Assembly (NCBI RefSeq): GCF_022682495.2
Contig: NC_071399.1
Location: 11,699,342 to 11,763,341, forward strand
Length of the DNA: 64,000 nucleotides
Reading direction: 5' to 3'
From: Desmodus rotundus
Lineage: Eukaryota; Chordata; Mammalia; Chiroptera; Phyllostomidae
Under the pieces are notes generated by a model, which did no database searches, had not been told where the DNA came from, and saw only the letters and a program-made list of their open reading frames with translations. Shown here one piece after another: positions 1 through 9,385 of the stretch. Made by a program: the position numbers and the translations under genes. The first letter of the stretch is position 1; each line of letters starts with the position of its first letter.

Positions 1-1552
1 GACTGGAGCTCAGGTGGGAGGTATGGAGGGGTCCCAGGCCTCTTGCTTGGAGCCACTGGAGCAGGTGAACATTGAGCAGAGAGAGGATACGGAAAGAGAA
101 GAAGAGACGAGGCCTAGGCAAAGGCTGGGGGACCTGCTCCGGCAGGCGTCGGGTGGGGAAGAACTGCCCAAGTTAAAGCTGCGGCCAGCATGGCAGAGCC
201 AGTGCTGTGGGAGCTCGGAGAGTGTGGGACAGGTTACCTGTGCTGAATGCCGTTGAGGTGTCTGCTTTGCTTGGCAACTGGAGGTCATCGGCCACCTTGG
301 CCAGTGCAGAGTTGGGAGCAGCTAACAGGTGCAGCAGGCTGAGGAGCGATCCGAAGGCAAGGAACCGGAGTGGGAGAGGACTCTTCTCACTCATAAATCT
401 GAGCGGATCCCTAAAGTGTGTGAAAAAGAAACACCATGGCTCAGTGATTAATTGCTGGATTCAACTTTTTTCACTCATCAGCTTCTTGTGTGAGTAATAG
501 CATTGTTGACACAAGCTAACTGAATCAGGTTTTAGCAGTGATTTCCGCCAAGTTTCCAGAAATCACATAAACCCCGTCTGGCCTGGCCGGTTTTATTGTA
601 AGTGCACCTACTCCTCCCTAGTCCTGCAAAGGAAGGGACACACAGGGGTGGTCTGTCCCTGAGTCAGCGAACATGACGGGCTGTTCGAGATGCTGAAGCA
701 GGTCGATGAGCAAGAGGAAAGGAGGGCTTGTTCACCTTTCTTTTACCTAAATACCCCCAGTGCAATAGGGCGCGTCCCATCAAAGTCAGAACACAGTGAA
801 ACACTCCATGCGCATTTCAGGTCGTTATATACACGGAAATGTGCCTTGTTCAGTGGGTGTGTGTCTGCTCTGTTGTATGCAGAGAACATTTTAAGAAAAA
901 TCTTAGAAAATCGTTGTCGAGTTAAAGAATTGAATGGAAATTGCCTTCCTAGGATTGCTCAACCTCTTTTCTGATGGCACAAACACTGGTGTGAGCTGTG
1001 TGATTTCTTTAAATGACCTTTCATTGTTTTTTTCTGAGTATGTGACTAAGACAAGCACGGGAGGGCTCTCTGTTCCTTTTTGTGCAGCCTTTTCAATGAG
1101 GTTCTCCCTAGTTCTCCAGGACTCAAGTGTTTTAAGGAGCTGCACAAGTTACGGCTTTTACTGTGGAGCATTGAAGTCGCTCATGGGAAAAATCATAATT
1201 TATATATTGTTTACCTAAATATAGTGTCTCCAGTAGCTTTATAATTAGTTTTTCTTAATGAGTGGGGAAGACATAAAGAATATTTAATTTCGAAGAGGCT
1301 CAAGTGCCTATCAAATAACCAGAATAATCAGAGAATTCACTAACCCAGAAAGTGTTTACAAAATGTCTTTCAGAGATGTTCAGTACTTCCTCCGGCCTTA
1401 GGAAGCAAACATGAGAAAGGGAATGTGAGAGAAACTGAGATTTTAGGTGGGTGGTGTGTGTTTCCCCTAATATACCAAGCAGACTACCTGAAATCCCTAA
1501 CCCATCATCTGTAATCTTTACCTCCCATCTATTTAAATTTGTACTCACCTTG
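1..1552. other. Host flank left of the provirus, no gene recognised
   Basis: No exon with convincing splice sites and no recognisable protein is seen here. The first 400 bases are moderately GC-rich and the rest is AT-rich. Its position suggests ASAH1 intron 1 or the ASAH1 upstream region. I looked for the ASAH1 signal-peptide exon and did not find it. Confidence 0.5.
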
Positions 1553-1557
1553 ATAAG
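1553..1557. repeat. Left target-site duplication of the provirus (ATAAG)
   Basis: ATAAG directly precedes the TG of the 5' LTR and recurs directly after the CA of the 3' LTR at 7128-7132. A 5-bp duplication is within the range retroviral integrases make, and it fixes both ends of the insertion. Confidence 0.9.
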
Positions 1558-1793
1558 TGTTGAGAGCTAGGAAAAAGGGCTAGACAATTATAAGCATTGC
1601 TAAGCAGAAAACCTCTTGAAGGTCACTAGAATGGATAAGGAAGAGAAACAAATCGTCATCTGAAATAAGCTTATCAACAGGAGACAGACAGATAGTTCCT
1701 CCTGAACCCAGAGCAAAACTCCTCCAGAGCTCAGAGCTATGCAGAGATAACAGCAACACCTGCTTTTGTAACTTGCTTGCTTGCTTCTCACCG

Positions 1794-1800
1794 TATAAAA
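1794..1800 (+). promoter_or_regulatory. TATA box of the 5' LTR
   Basis: TATAAAA sits 113 bases before the AATAAA signal, the usual U3/R layout of a gammaretroviral LTR. The same box is at 6931-6937 in the 3' LTR. Confidence 0.8.
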
Positions 1801-1912
1801 GAGCTAGCCTGTGAGCGTTTGGCGCGGCTCTCATTTGCAGCTCTACGGAGCACCGTGACTCCGGTCACTTTGGGGGAGTCCGCCCCTGCGCAGGTAAAAG
1901 CTTTGCTTGGCC

Positions 1913-1918
1913 AATAAA
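1913..1918 (+). terminator. Polyadenylation signal of the 5' LTR
   Basis: AATAAA within R of the LTR, duplicated at 7050-7055. In the 5' copy it is normally bypassed; in the 3' copy it ends viral transcripts. Because the provirus is in sense with ASAH1, either copy could in principle truncate ASAH1 pre-mRNA. Confidence 0.75.
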
Positions 1919-1992
1919 CCATCTATAAATCTCTTAAGAGTCAGAGTCTTTCGGTTCCTAGAGCGAGAACCCTCGATCTCGCATATAACATT

Positions 1993-2010
1993 TGGAGGCC
2001 CCAGCGAGAT
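1993..2010 (+). promoter_or_regulatory. Primer binding site for tRNA-Thr(UGU)
   Basis: The 18 bases TGGAGGCCCCAGCGAGAT begin two bases after the LTR. They are complementary to the 3' end of mammalian tRNA-Thr(UGU) as I recall it. Minus-strand DNA synthesis is primed here. A threonine primer is less common among gammaretroviruses than proline; human HERV-T/S71 is a known user. Confidence 0.85.
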
Positions 2011-2623
2011 TCTCTCCATCTAGGAGCCGAAAGGGGAAAACCGAGCTCGGATAAGGAAAACCTGGCCAGGGGGTCTGGGCCCTGAGGTGGTAGGTGGGAC
2101 GCCACTGGAATTCCACTCAGGGGGCTCCCAAGGAGGGGACGCCCTCGGGAGTCTGAAACGAGGGGACGCCCTCGGGAGGGGGAGCTCGGCTCCCCGGGGA
2201 GGGGGAGCTCGGCTCCCCGCGACAAGGGTTTTTTGTCGCGTCTGGTAACAGTTTCATTTTGCGCGCCGTCGCATCGGGAACTAGTTTCGTTTTGCGCTGC
2301 GCTGCGCTGCGATGTGTGAGTGTGACAACCGCGGTATTTCTAAATAGGAGTGTGAACATTGTGTTTGATTGTGTGAGGACAGAGTGTGTGGCTCCACGGG
2401 CAACAGCCTACGGAGCGTGGGTCCCAACCTGCGGTTCCTTAGTCTGTCATATGGCATAACGGCTGGGAGTTTAACCCGGATCCTACGCGGGCAGCCTTAG
2501 CTAAGACAGACCTAAGTCCTCGCGAGAGGAGAGGCCAGGCGGACGAAGTGAAAGTAAATTGTCATTTCTGTTCGTTTTGTTTTGTGTGTTTGTCTCAGTT
2601 ACGTGAAACTAACCCTTATGAAA
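2011..2623 (+). promoter_or_regulatory. Proviral 5' leader (putative packaging region)
   Basis: A 613-base untranslated leader between the primer site and gag. It is GC-rich at 2100-2300 with short tandem repeats: an 18-base unit at 2134-2151 and 2161-2178, and a 22-base unit at 2174-2195 and 2197-2218. It becomes T-rich just before gag. The RNA packaging and dimerisation signals of gammaretroviruses lie in this interval, so that role is inferred by position. Confidence 0.65.
2179..2218 (+). repeat. Two identical tandem hairpins in the proviral leader
   Basis: GGGGAGC-TCG-GCTCCCC forms a perfect 7-bp stem with a 3-base loop at 2179-2195. The same 17 bases recur at 2202-2218, 23 bases later. 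Paired GC-rich hairpins in a gammaretroviral leader recall the double stem-loop packaging core, although the loop here is not the known tetraloop. Confidence 0.7.
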
Positions 2624-4165
2624 ATGGGCCAGCGGGAGTCCACCCCAAACTCCCCGCTTGATTGCATCTTGAATAACTTTTCTGATTTCCAGCGCCGTGC
2701 ACGCGGCTACGGGAGCGTGCAGCTCGATCCGGAGCTCCTGCGGACTCTTTGCCAGCTAGAGTGGCCCACCTTCGGTGTCGGGTGGCCCGCAGCGGGGACC
2801 TTTGATCTCCCCATTCTCTTTGCCGTACGGGGAACAGTGTACAGGGTGCCACACCCCGATCAAATGGTGTATATAGATGTCTGGGTAGATATAGCCTCAG
2901 ATCGCCCCGGGTACATACGCAAGTGTGAGTCCGGAAACCGGAGGACCAGAAGGGCGGTGTGTGTGGCTACAAGGGGAGGCGGGGAAGCACGCCCAGAGTG
3001 TAGATCCAGACCCACACAGCCGATAACCGAGTCGAAAGAGAGACCGAGACTGTACCCGGTGCTGCCGGAGAAACCGGAGGACCTGCTGGACCCCGCGGTA
3101 GCCCCTCCGCCCTACCCGTTGCAGAGGCCCGGCACCGCCGAGCAGAAAGAGGAAGTACAGAGTCCTCCTCACACCCGAGGAGGAACCCAATATGGGGAAG
3201 CGGGTAGGGCGTCTCCCCACGGAGGCGCCGCCATTTTACCCCTTAGAGAGGCACCTCCGCCCCCAGACGCGCCGCTGCGGGCTCTGCCGCGGCTGATCTA
3301 TGTCCCCTTCTCTACCAATGATTTATATAATTGGAAACATCAGAACCCCCCGTTTTCTGAGAAACCTCAGGGTTTAATCTCCCTCCTGGAGACCATTTTT
3401 AGAACACACCAGCCCACTTGGGATGATTGCCAGCAGATCTTACAGACCCTCTTTACCTCAGAGGAGAGGGATAGAATACTCTCAGGGGCCGCGAAGGCAG
3501 TAATGGGGGAGGAGGGAGAGACTGCCGCGGGAAGGAGGGAGGTGGAGGATATCCTGCCCAGTCAGCCCCCTGACTGGGACCCTAACACGAGTGGGGGAAG
3601 GGACGCGCTCCTCCAGTATCGCCGGGCTCTGTTGAGGGGATTGAAGGCAGCCGCTAGGAAACCTACCAATTTTAGCAAAGTAAGTGAGGTAACCCAGGGA
3701 AGGGAGGAGTCCCCCGCAGCCTACCTAGAGAGACTCATAGAGGCTTATCGGGTGTACACCCCACTTGATCCCGGAGCCCCAGAGAATAGGCGACTGCTGA
3801 ACATTGCATTCGTTACCCAAGCGGCATCAGACATTCGAAGGAAGCTCCAGAAAATAGAAGGGTTTGAAGGGGAAAACATTAGCAAGCTGTTAGAAATAGC
3901 TCAAAAGGTATATGTTAATAGGGACGATCCGGAGGTAGGGAGAGCAAAGGAAGTGGCGAAGATTCTACTTGCAGCGCAGAAACCTCCGCAGGAAGAAAGA
4001 AGAGGGAAGAAACCCGGGCAGGACCCGAGGCGGACACAGCTAGGTAGAGGTCAGTGCTTCTACTGCAAGGAGACAGGACACTGGAAGAGGGACTGTCCAA
4101 AGCGTCAGGCTGAAAGAGGAAGGAGGAGTACAGGACCAGCGGTCTTGCTTCAAACTTTAGACTGA
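2624..4165 (+). CDS. gag: Gammaretroviral Gag polyprotein (intact)
   Basis: An open frame of 513 codons plus a UGA stop, encoding the matrix, p12-like, capsid and nucleocapsid proteins that build the particle at the plasma membrane. The start is the ATG at 2624 rather than the upstream in-frame ATGs, because it gives Met-Gly-Gln with a myristoylatable Gly2 in a good context (aaaATGg). Visible motifs: PPPY late-budding motif at residues 161-164 in a proline-rich linker; a major homology region beginning near residue 357 (QGREESP); a charged region; and a single CCHC zinc knuckle at 478-491 (C-X2-C-X4-H-X4-C). The length is typical of the family. No stops or frameshifts are present, which fits the recent insertion. 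The following protease start is in the same frame, so expression would depend on stop-codon readthrough. Confidence 0.93.
   Translation: MGQRESTPNSPLDCILNNFSDFQRRARGYGSVQLDPELLRTLCQLEWPTFGVGWPAAGTFDLPILFAVRGTVYRVPHPDQMVYIDVWVDIASDRPGYIRKCESGNRRTRRAVCVATRGGGEARPECRSRPTQPITESKERPRLYPVLPEKPEDLLDPAVAPPPYPLQRPGTAEQKEEVQSPPHTRGGTQYGEAGRASPHGGAAILPLREAPPPPDAPLRALPRLIYVPFSTNDLYNWKHQNPPFSEKPQGLISLLETIFRTHQPTWDDCQQILQTLFTSEERDRILSGAAKAVMGEEGETAAGRREVEDILPSQPPDWDPNTSGGRDALLQYRRALLRGLKAAARKPTNFSKVSEVTQGREESPAAYLERLIEAYRVYTPLDPGAPENRRLLNIAFVTQAASDIRRKLQKIEGFEGENISKLLEIAQKVYVNRDDPEVGRAKEVAKILLAAQKPPQEERRGKKPGQDPRRTQLGRGQCFYCKETGHWKRDCPKRQAERGRRSTGPAVLLQTLD
4163..4165 (+). promoter_or_regulatory. gag terminator UGA, possible readthrough site
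   Basis: The stop codon TGA is followed by CGGGGCCGGGGC and the frame stays open to 5500. In gammaretroviruses gag and pro-pol share a frame and are joined by readthrough of a stop, usually UAG, stimulated by a downstream pseudoknot. Here the codon is UGA followed by C, a known leaky context, with a GC-rich stretch next to it. No pseudoknot has been shown. Confidence 0.5.
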
Positions 4166-5500
4166 CGGGGCCGGGGCTCCATTCCCGTAGGCTCCCAGGA
4201 GCCCATGGTCACCTTGAATATTGAAGGGAAACCAATAGATTTCCTGATTGACACGGGAGCCACATTTTCAGTTCTAAAGCAACCCAATGAATCCACAGAT
4301 TTTAGCAAAATCCCACCAGCTGGCTCACCCGTAGACAAGGAAGATGCCACCCGGGCTCCCTTCCACACCCAGAATCCCCTTTTAAATGAGATTCACCATC
4401 AAGGGGAATCTGCTTTAAATCTGCTTGATAAGGTTTTTCTTTTCCTCAACAGTAGCCAACCTGAGACTACTGAATCTTGTTGGCTCTGTTTGAATCCGAG
4501 GGCCCCTTATTATGTAGGCATAGGCGCCAATACTACTAAAGGGGGGTCTAATACCCCAGCAGAAATCCATGTAACCTCAGCCTCCAGTAGTTGTTTTACA
4601 GATAGCACTCTCACCCTAGAACAGTTCCACGGGAAGGGCACATGTTACCTCCTGGCTGGGTTTAATCTGACCACTAGCAATTATGGAAATTATTGTCTAA
4701 CCCAGGAGATTCTGCCCACAGCTGCAGATGGTCAAACGCCTTCAGTCATTCAAGCAGCAGAGGGAACATGGTTTATTTGTACTGCAGGCATCTCCAAGTG
4801 TATAATGCCTACAACCCCAGAGTTCTGTGTTAGTGCTTTCATCATTCCCCAAGTGTACCTGTATGGAGGGGATCCTGATTTCCTGCTGAGAAGCACCGGG
4901 AAAGGACCCAGGCGGGTGAAAAGGGCGCCCTTACTCATCCCCATAATAGCCACCATAGGAATAGTAGGATCGGCGGCTATGGGGGCAGGAGCACTAATTC
5001 ATGGGGATTCTAGCCTGAGAAAACTCTCTCAAGAATTTTCTAAAGATATATCCCTCCTTCAGGATCAGGTAGCATACCTTGAGAAACAAGTAGATTCTTT
5101 AGCAGAGGTTGCCCTTCAAAATAGAAGAGGGCTTGACCTGCTCTTCCTCCAGCAGGGAGGACTCTGCGTAGCACTTGGAGAAGACTGTTGTTTATATGCC
5201 AACCATTCAGGAGTCATAAGAGAAAGTATAAAGACTCTCACAACAAGACTCAGGGAGAGAGAGCAAGTATCTGACAGCACTAATTGGTTTGCTTCCCTAT
5301 TCCAATCCTCCCCATGGTTAACCACCCTGGTGTCAGCAATAACTGGTCCCCTTCTGCTCCTTATATTGCTTCTCACCATAGGGCCAGTTATTATAAACAA
5401 GCTTCTTAGTTTCATTAGGGACAGAATTGATACTGTAAAGCTTATGGTGTTGTCCCAACCATACATTAAGTTACCCCAGACCGACTGGTCAAGGGTTTGA
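4166..5500 (+). pseudogene. In-frame fusion: protease start joined to env C-terminal half; pol deleted
   Basis: Open for 444 codons after the gag UGA, in the gag frame. The first part is the start of retroviral protease with the catalytic DTGA at 4250-4261. The similarity ends after about ten more residues, near 4285, and the frame continues into the surface (SU) subunit of Env. Visible there: CWLC at 4478-4489, the SU-TM cleavage motif RVKR at 4913-4924, a hydrophobic fusion peptide, a heptad region, the conserved TM segment known as the immunosuppressive domain (about 5116-5164), CX6CC at 5165-5191, a membrane anchor (about 5320-5410) and a short tail. Missing are the rest of protease, all of RT, RNase H and integrase, and the Env signal peptide and receptor-binding domain. 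It therefore cannot act as normal Env or Pol. The junction preserves frame without a stop. Confidence 0.88.
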
Positions 5501-5513
5501 CCCATCGTCCAAG

Positions 5514-5526
5514 AAAAAGGGGGGAA
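5514..5526 (+). promoter_or_regulatory. Internal polypurine tract after the first env
   Basis: aaaaaggggggaa lies 14 bases after the env stop and is followed directly by TGTTGAGG. This is the layout of a plus-strand primer next to an LTR start, but the 3' LTR is more than 1.1 kb further on. It is probably a relic of the parent virus that supplied this env. Confidence 0.7.
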
Positions 5527-6055
5527 TGTTGAGGCCAGGCTTGCAGAAAAATTAGTGCTGTTACAGCAAAATAATCACCAGGTTTCCTGTTATGAGCTTA
5601 GAAGGAAGCCGGGCTACAATGAACTCACTATGGCCGGCGGAGGGTTAAAATTAGCACAGTAAGTAATGCAGGATTTAATTGTGCCTTCCAACTCTCTTGC
5701 CAAATCTGTTGCCTCCAGAATACGATGAGGATGCCAATTGTCCAGTAATGCCAACCTTTGGACACCGAGCCTGCGACTTCACAGTGACAACCAACTGACT
5801 TGGATTAAATAAGGTCCTTCCCCTTACAGGAAAGGACTACCTCCGTGCTGCACCCCTTTCAAGGCACCCCTGACCCAAGGTTAGGTAGGACAACGTCCAT
5901 GTCCAGCCGGAAGCAGTTACAAGAAGATGAGACCTTCGTCCATTGTCCTTTATATAATTATAAAGGGGTTATATATCTAAAAGGAAGGATTGAAGCAGGG
6001 TGCAGCCAAGAGGAGAGCCCCAAGGGGGGATTTGTAATGGGGTCCAGAACTCAAG
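5527..6055 (+). other. Unassigned proviral segment beginning like a U3
   Basis: It begins TGTTGAGGCC, sharing its first seven bases with the true LTRs (TGTTGAGAGC) and then diverging, so it may be the truncated U3 of a different but related virus. The later part has stops in all frames apart from a short open stretch from 5845, and I cannot assign it. It is bounded by the two env fragments. Confidence 0.5.
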
Positions 6056-6538
6056 GTGTACCATTATTTACCACCAATTTCTTATCCAGAGTTTTATATA
6101 ACTGGGTACATAATTCCCCAAGTGTATCTCTATGCAGGAAACCCAGATTTTGTTCTCCCCTCCAGGACTAGGGAGAAGAGAGCTCCCCTTGTACCCATAG
6201 TAGCCACTGTGAGGATCTTAGGGTCCACCGCACTCAGTGCTGCAGCCCTCATTCAGGGAGAATTAGAGTTAAGGCAGCTTTTGCAGACTTTCTCTAAGGA
6301 CATATCCCTGCTGCAAGATCAAGTAGCTTATTTAGAAAGATAGGTAGACTCATTGGCAGAGGTAGCTCTGCAAAATCGGAGAGCATTAGATTTATTGTTC
6401 TTAAGGAAAGAAGAATTATGCGCAGCATTAGAAGAAACTTGTTGCTTTTATGCTAATCATTCAGGGATAATTAGAGATAGTATTAAGGTCTTAACCAAGA
6501 GACTGAAAGAACAAGAAAAGCTAGAAAAACCAACGTAG
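6056..6538 (+). pseudogene. Second, degenerate env fragment (end of SU and part of TM)
   Basis: Related to but clearly distinct from the first env. It contains the end of SU (IIPQVYLYAGNPDF, compared with IIPQVYLYGGDPDF in the first copy), a cleavage motif REKR, the fusion peptide region, the heptad region and a CX6CC motif. The frame is broken by a TAG at 6341-6343 and ends at 6536-6538. The following 150 bases still resemble the membrane anchor but contain several stops. It is a non-functional remnant. It lies directly upstream of the true polypurine tract and 3' LTR, so it probably belongs to the virus that supplied the LTRs. Confidence 0.85.
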
Positions 6539-6681
6539 TACACAGGAATCTGTAAGATGTCCCCATAGCTGACTACCCTGATTTCCTCTATTAGTAGGCC
6601 TTTATTAATTATACTCCTGTTTAACTTGTAGCCCCATCGTCATTAGTATGATTCAAGGATTTGACTCATAAGTGCCGACAA

Positions 6682-6694
6682 GGAAATGGGGGAA
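6682..6694 (+). promoter_or_regulatory. Polypurine tract of the provirus
   Basis: A purine-rich run (ggaaatgggggaa, one T) directly abuts the TG of the 3' LTR, as expected for the plus-strand primer. Confidence 0.8.
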
Positions 6695-7127
6695 TGTTGA
6701 GAGCTAGGAAAAAGGGCTAGACAATTATAAGCATTGCTAAGCAGAAAACCTCTTGAAGGTCACTAGAATGGATAAGGAAGAGAAACAAATCGTCATCTGA
6801 AATAAGCTTATCAACAGGAGACAGACAGATAGTTCCTCCTGAACCCAGAGCAAAACTCCTCCAGAGCTCAGAGCTATGCAGAGATAACAGCAACACCTGC
6901 TTTTGTAACTTGCTTGCTTGCTTCTCACCGTATAAAAGAGCTAGCCTGTGAGCGTTTGGCGCGGCTCTCATTTGCAGCTCTACGGAGCACCGTGACTCCG
7001 GTCACTTTGGGGGAGTCCGCCCCTGCGCAGGTAAAAGCTTTGCTTGGCCAATAAACCATCTATAAATCTCTTAAGAGTCAGAGTCTTTCGGTTCCTAGAG
7101 CGAGAACCCTCGATCTCGCATATAACA
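6695..7127 (+). repeat. 3' LTR
   Basis: 433 bp, identical base for base with 1558-1990. TATA box at 6931-6937, CAG|GTAAAA donor-like site with its junction after 7030, AATAAA at 7050-7055. It lies about 5.7 kb upstream of ASAH1 exon 2 in the same orientation, so it could supply an alternative ASAH1 first exon. The transcribed LTR part before the donor contains no ATG. Confidence 0.97.
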
Positions 7128-7132
7128 ATAAG
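7128..7132. repeat. Right target-site duplication of the provirus (ATAAG)
   Basis: Matches ATAAG at 1553-1557. Confidence 0.9.
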
Positions 7133-9385
7133 GTTGTCTATTATTAAGTCCATGTGTAGTTAAATTTGGAGACAGTAAGAAACTTTAAATAACAGGTGAG
7201 CTCATTGTAACTCTGTTTAACTCTATACATAAATTTTGAAGCTACCTTTCCTCATAGAAGTCTCCCTTTTAGGGAAGGATGTAGCCGTCTCCACTCTACC
7301 CACAAATCTCACCTGTTTACAATGACTTTTTTGCCTTTTACTCTTACTGCGAACGTCTATGCAGATTTCATGTCTGTGTTATAATTTCATGTTCACTGCT
7401 GCTGGGATGACTGTAGTAAAACATCTTCCTGACCTCAGACTCCCACCTGTGTGATGGCTCGGCCACTCCCTCACCTCTGGGGCAGGTTGCATGCTGTCCT
7501 GAGACCGACAGAGAACGTTTAACTTCCCTCAGTGGTCTCATCAGAGATAAGCCTTGTGGTTTGATTTTTATATTGGCTTTGGAACCCAGGTCATGCAAAT
7601 ATAACCATTCAGGAGAGATGAACATCCTTACATTTCACTTACCTGCTGAGTGGATTCCAGTGGTCATTAAAACACTGAGCAAGTGCAGATTGTGGCCTAT
7701 CTGGGGTTAAATGGAGGTGTCGGTTTCGTTGTTACCTGTGGGAAGCTGTGGGAAGCTGTGGGACAGCAGGACAGCTGGGACACCCCTTCTCTCACCAGCT
7801 GCGTGCCCTTCTGATCGCTAATGGAGCCGAGCCTTGCATCCAGAACATAACCCTAAAGCTCCTGATAACTTGTGTTAGACGAACTCAAAAGGAGTCTGGA
7901 GGCTTTAGGTAGAAATATATGATAAAGATTTATGCGTGGGTCTTAGGGTTTACAAACCGTCAACACTAGGCAATACCAAGAGTATTCCAAAGAAGACAGA
8001 AAAGCTTAGAGCTCTTGTTGTGATTGATACATACCTTCTTCAGAAGAGTCAGTCCTGCATTCTTAGCCTCTGGATGGGTCTGAGAGGGTCATCCGCTACA
8101 TGACCGCTGGTCTGGATGCGTGGACCGTCTTCCCTTGGCCATTCAGGGGCTAATCAGAGGGTTATCTGAAGTGGTACAAGTAGACAAGGATGTAAAAAGA
8201 GGTAAAGTTCCCTCTACCTTTTTTCTCCCTTTTTTCCTTCCACTGTACATGTATCTACTCTTGCTTAGTAAACATCAATAACATGATTGTACCTGGGTGA
8301 TTTGTGAATATTGATCATTGCTCCGTATATGCTCTGATTATATTTCCTTTTCTGGAATTCCAAAGCCAAAATTCTAACGGCACTGAAAGAATATTCAAAT
8401 ATATTCTCTTACCAAACGCTCATGTTAATACCACAGTTCAGCTTGCTTCATATTTATATCATGCCTTCCTTATACAGATTGTTTTCCTGGGAGTTTCGAA
8501 TGGCTTCCTCTTCTTGTTTTCTCAGCAGAAGCAGCCAAGCCTATGCCATCATCACTATATCCTGGGGTGTTTTTTTTTTTTTCAGCTTCCGACTTATTCT
8601 CTCAATATTTATTTTGTCCATTCTTCTTGAAACCTACTGAATTCCTATTCTAGGTGGCTCTGTTTTCTTTTTATTTGGACCATGCTTTCCTAATACTCCA
8701 GGTTCCTCTTGTAGTTCCAGGCTGTTTTTCTTTTGTCCTCGCAGTCTGTTATTTTGGAGAGTAAGGATAATAAATGCGGGTGAAGGGAGAGTTACAGGAG
8801 GGAGCAGTAAACGGAACAGAAAATAACTCCCGGCCTCTGCAGACAACACTGCATGTGGCAATATTGGTAGGCAAAAAACCAAACACACAATGTCCGTCTC
8901 TCTCTCTCTTTTCACACACGCACACCAACCACCTCGAAGGGTTCCCTCTGGAAACTGAGGGAGTAGTTGGGCAGGACCCAGGGCAGTTTGTACAGGTGTT
9001 GACACCCCGGAGCGGTCGGCCGATTGCGGCCAGCAGGCGGGACCCGCCTGCCAGCTGTCCCAGGGAGGCCTGTGGGCTAAGGATGATTCTTACGTTCTTA
9101 AAAAGTTGGGGTGATCAATGGGAAATCGGTGCTGGTGACATGCAAAAATTACTGAACGTCACGTGCCAGCCTCCAGGAGCAGCGTTGCTGGGGAGCACAG
9201 ACACCCTAGTCGGTTTGCTTATTGTCTGCGGCTGCCGTAGCAAAGCCCGTGTGTGCGGTGCGCTCCTGGCCTTTCACTGCTGCTCGGGCACTGCAAGTGA
9301 CAGCCAGGCCGCTGAAACTCAACAGCACTGTAAGTGCCACTGCAGCTGTGTGGCCTGTCATTTTAACCTTTAAACACAATTACCA
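7133..9385. other. Probable ASAH1 intron 1, no gene recognised
   Basis: Mostly unique-looking AT-rich sequence. A short tandem of 'tgtgggaagc' occurs at about 7737-7765. The part at 9000-9360 is GC-richer and has a long open frame without recognisable similarity or splice sites. I see no ASAH1 exon here. Confidence 0.5.

Larger units (their letters stand above)
1558..1990 (+). repeat. 5' LTR
   Basis: A 433-bp LTR from TGTTGAGAGC to CATATAACA with canonical TG/CA ends, identical to 6695-7127. The U3 TATA box (tataaaa) is at 1794-1800. Initiation is expected 25-30 bases later, near the 'gcgcggctc' segment. R/U5 contains the polyadenylation signal AATAAA at 1913-1918. A strong splice-donor-like site, CAG|GTAAAA, has its junction after 1893, inside the transcribed part of the LTR. 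Confidence 0.97.
1558..7127 (+). mobile_element. Recent, pol-less, chimeric endogenous gammaretrovirus
   Basis: A 5,570-bp provirus in the order LTR, tRNA-Thr primer site, leader, gag, UGA, protease start fused to env C-terminal half, polypurine tract, unassigned segment, second broken env fragment, polypurine tract, LTR. The LTRs are identical over 433 bp at a constant offset of 5,137 and ATAAG flanks the element. Gammaretroviral identity comes from the MGQ start, the PPPY late motif, one CCHC zinc knuckle, the env CWLC motif and the CX6CC motif. Reverse transcriptase, RNase H and integrase are absent, so the copy must have been mobilised in trans by a helper after it became defective. It lies in sense upstream of ASAH1 exon 2, probably in intron 1. 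Confidence 0.95.

Noticed and set aside
1580..1834. Minus-strand frame found identically in both LTRs (also 6717-6971)
   Set aside because: Identical only because the LTRs are. No start context or known antisense LTR protein supports it.
8774..9373. Open frame of 199 codons upstream of ASAH1 exon 2
   Set aside because: No recognisable similarity, low-complexity composition, no splice context, and it ends next to a Ves SINE. Chance frame.
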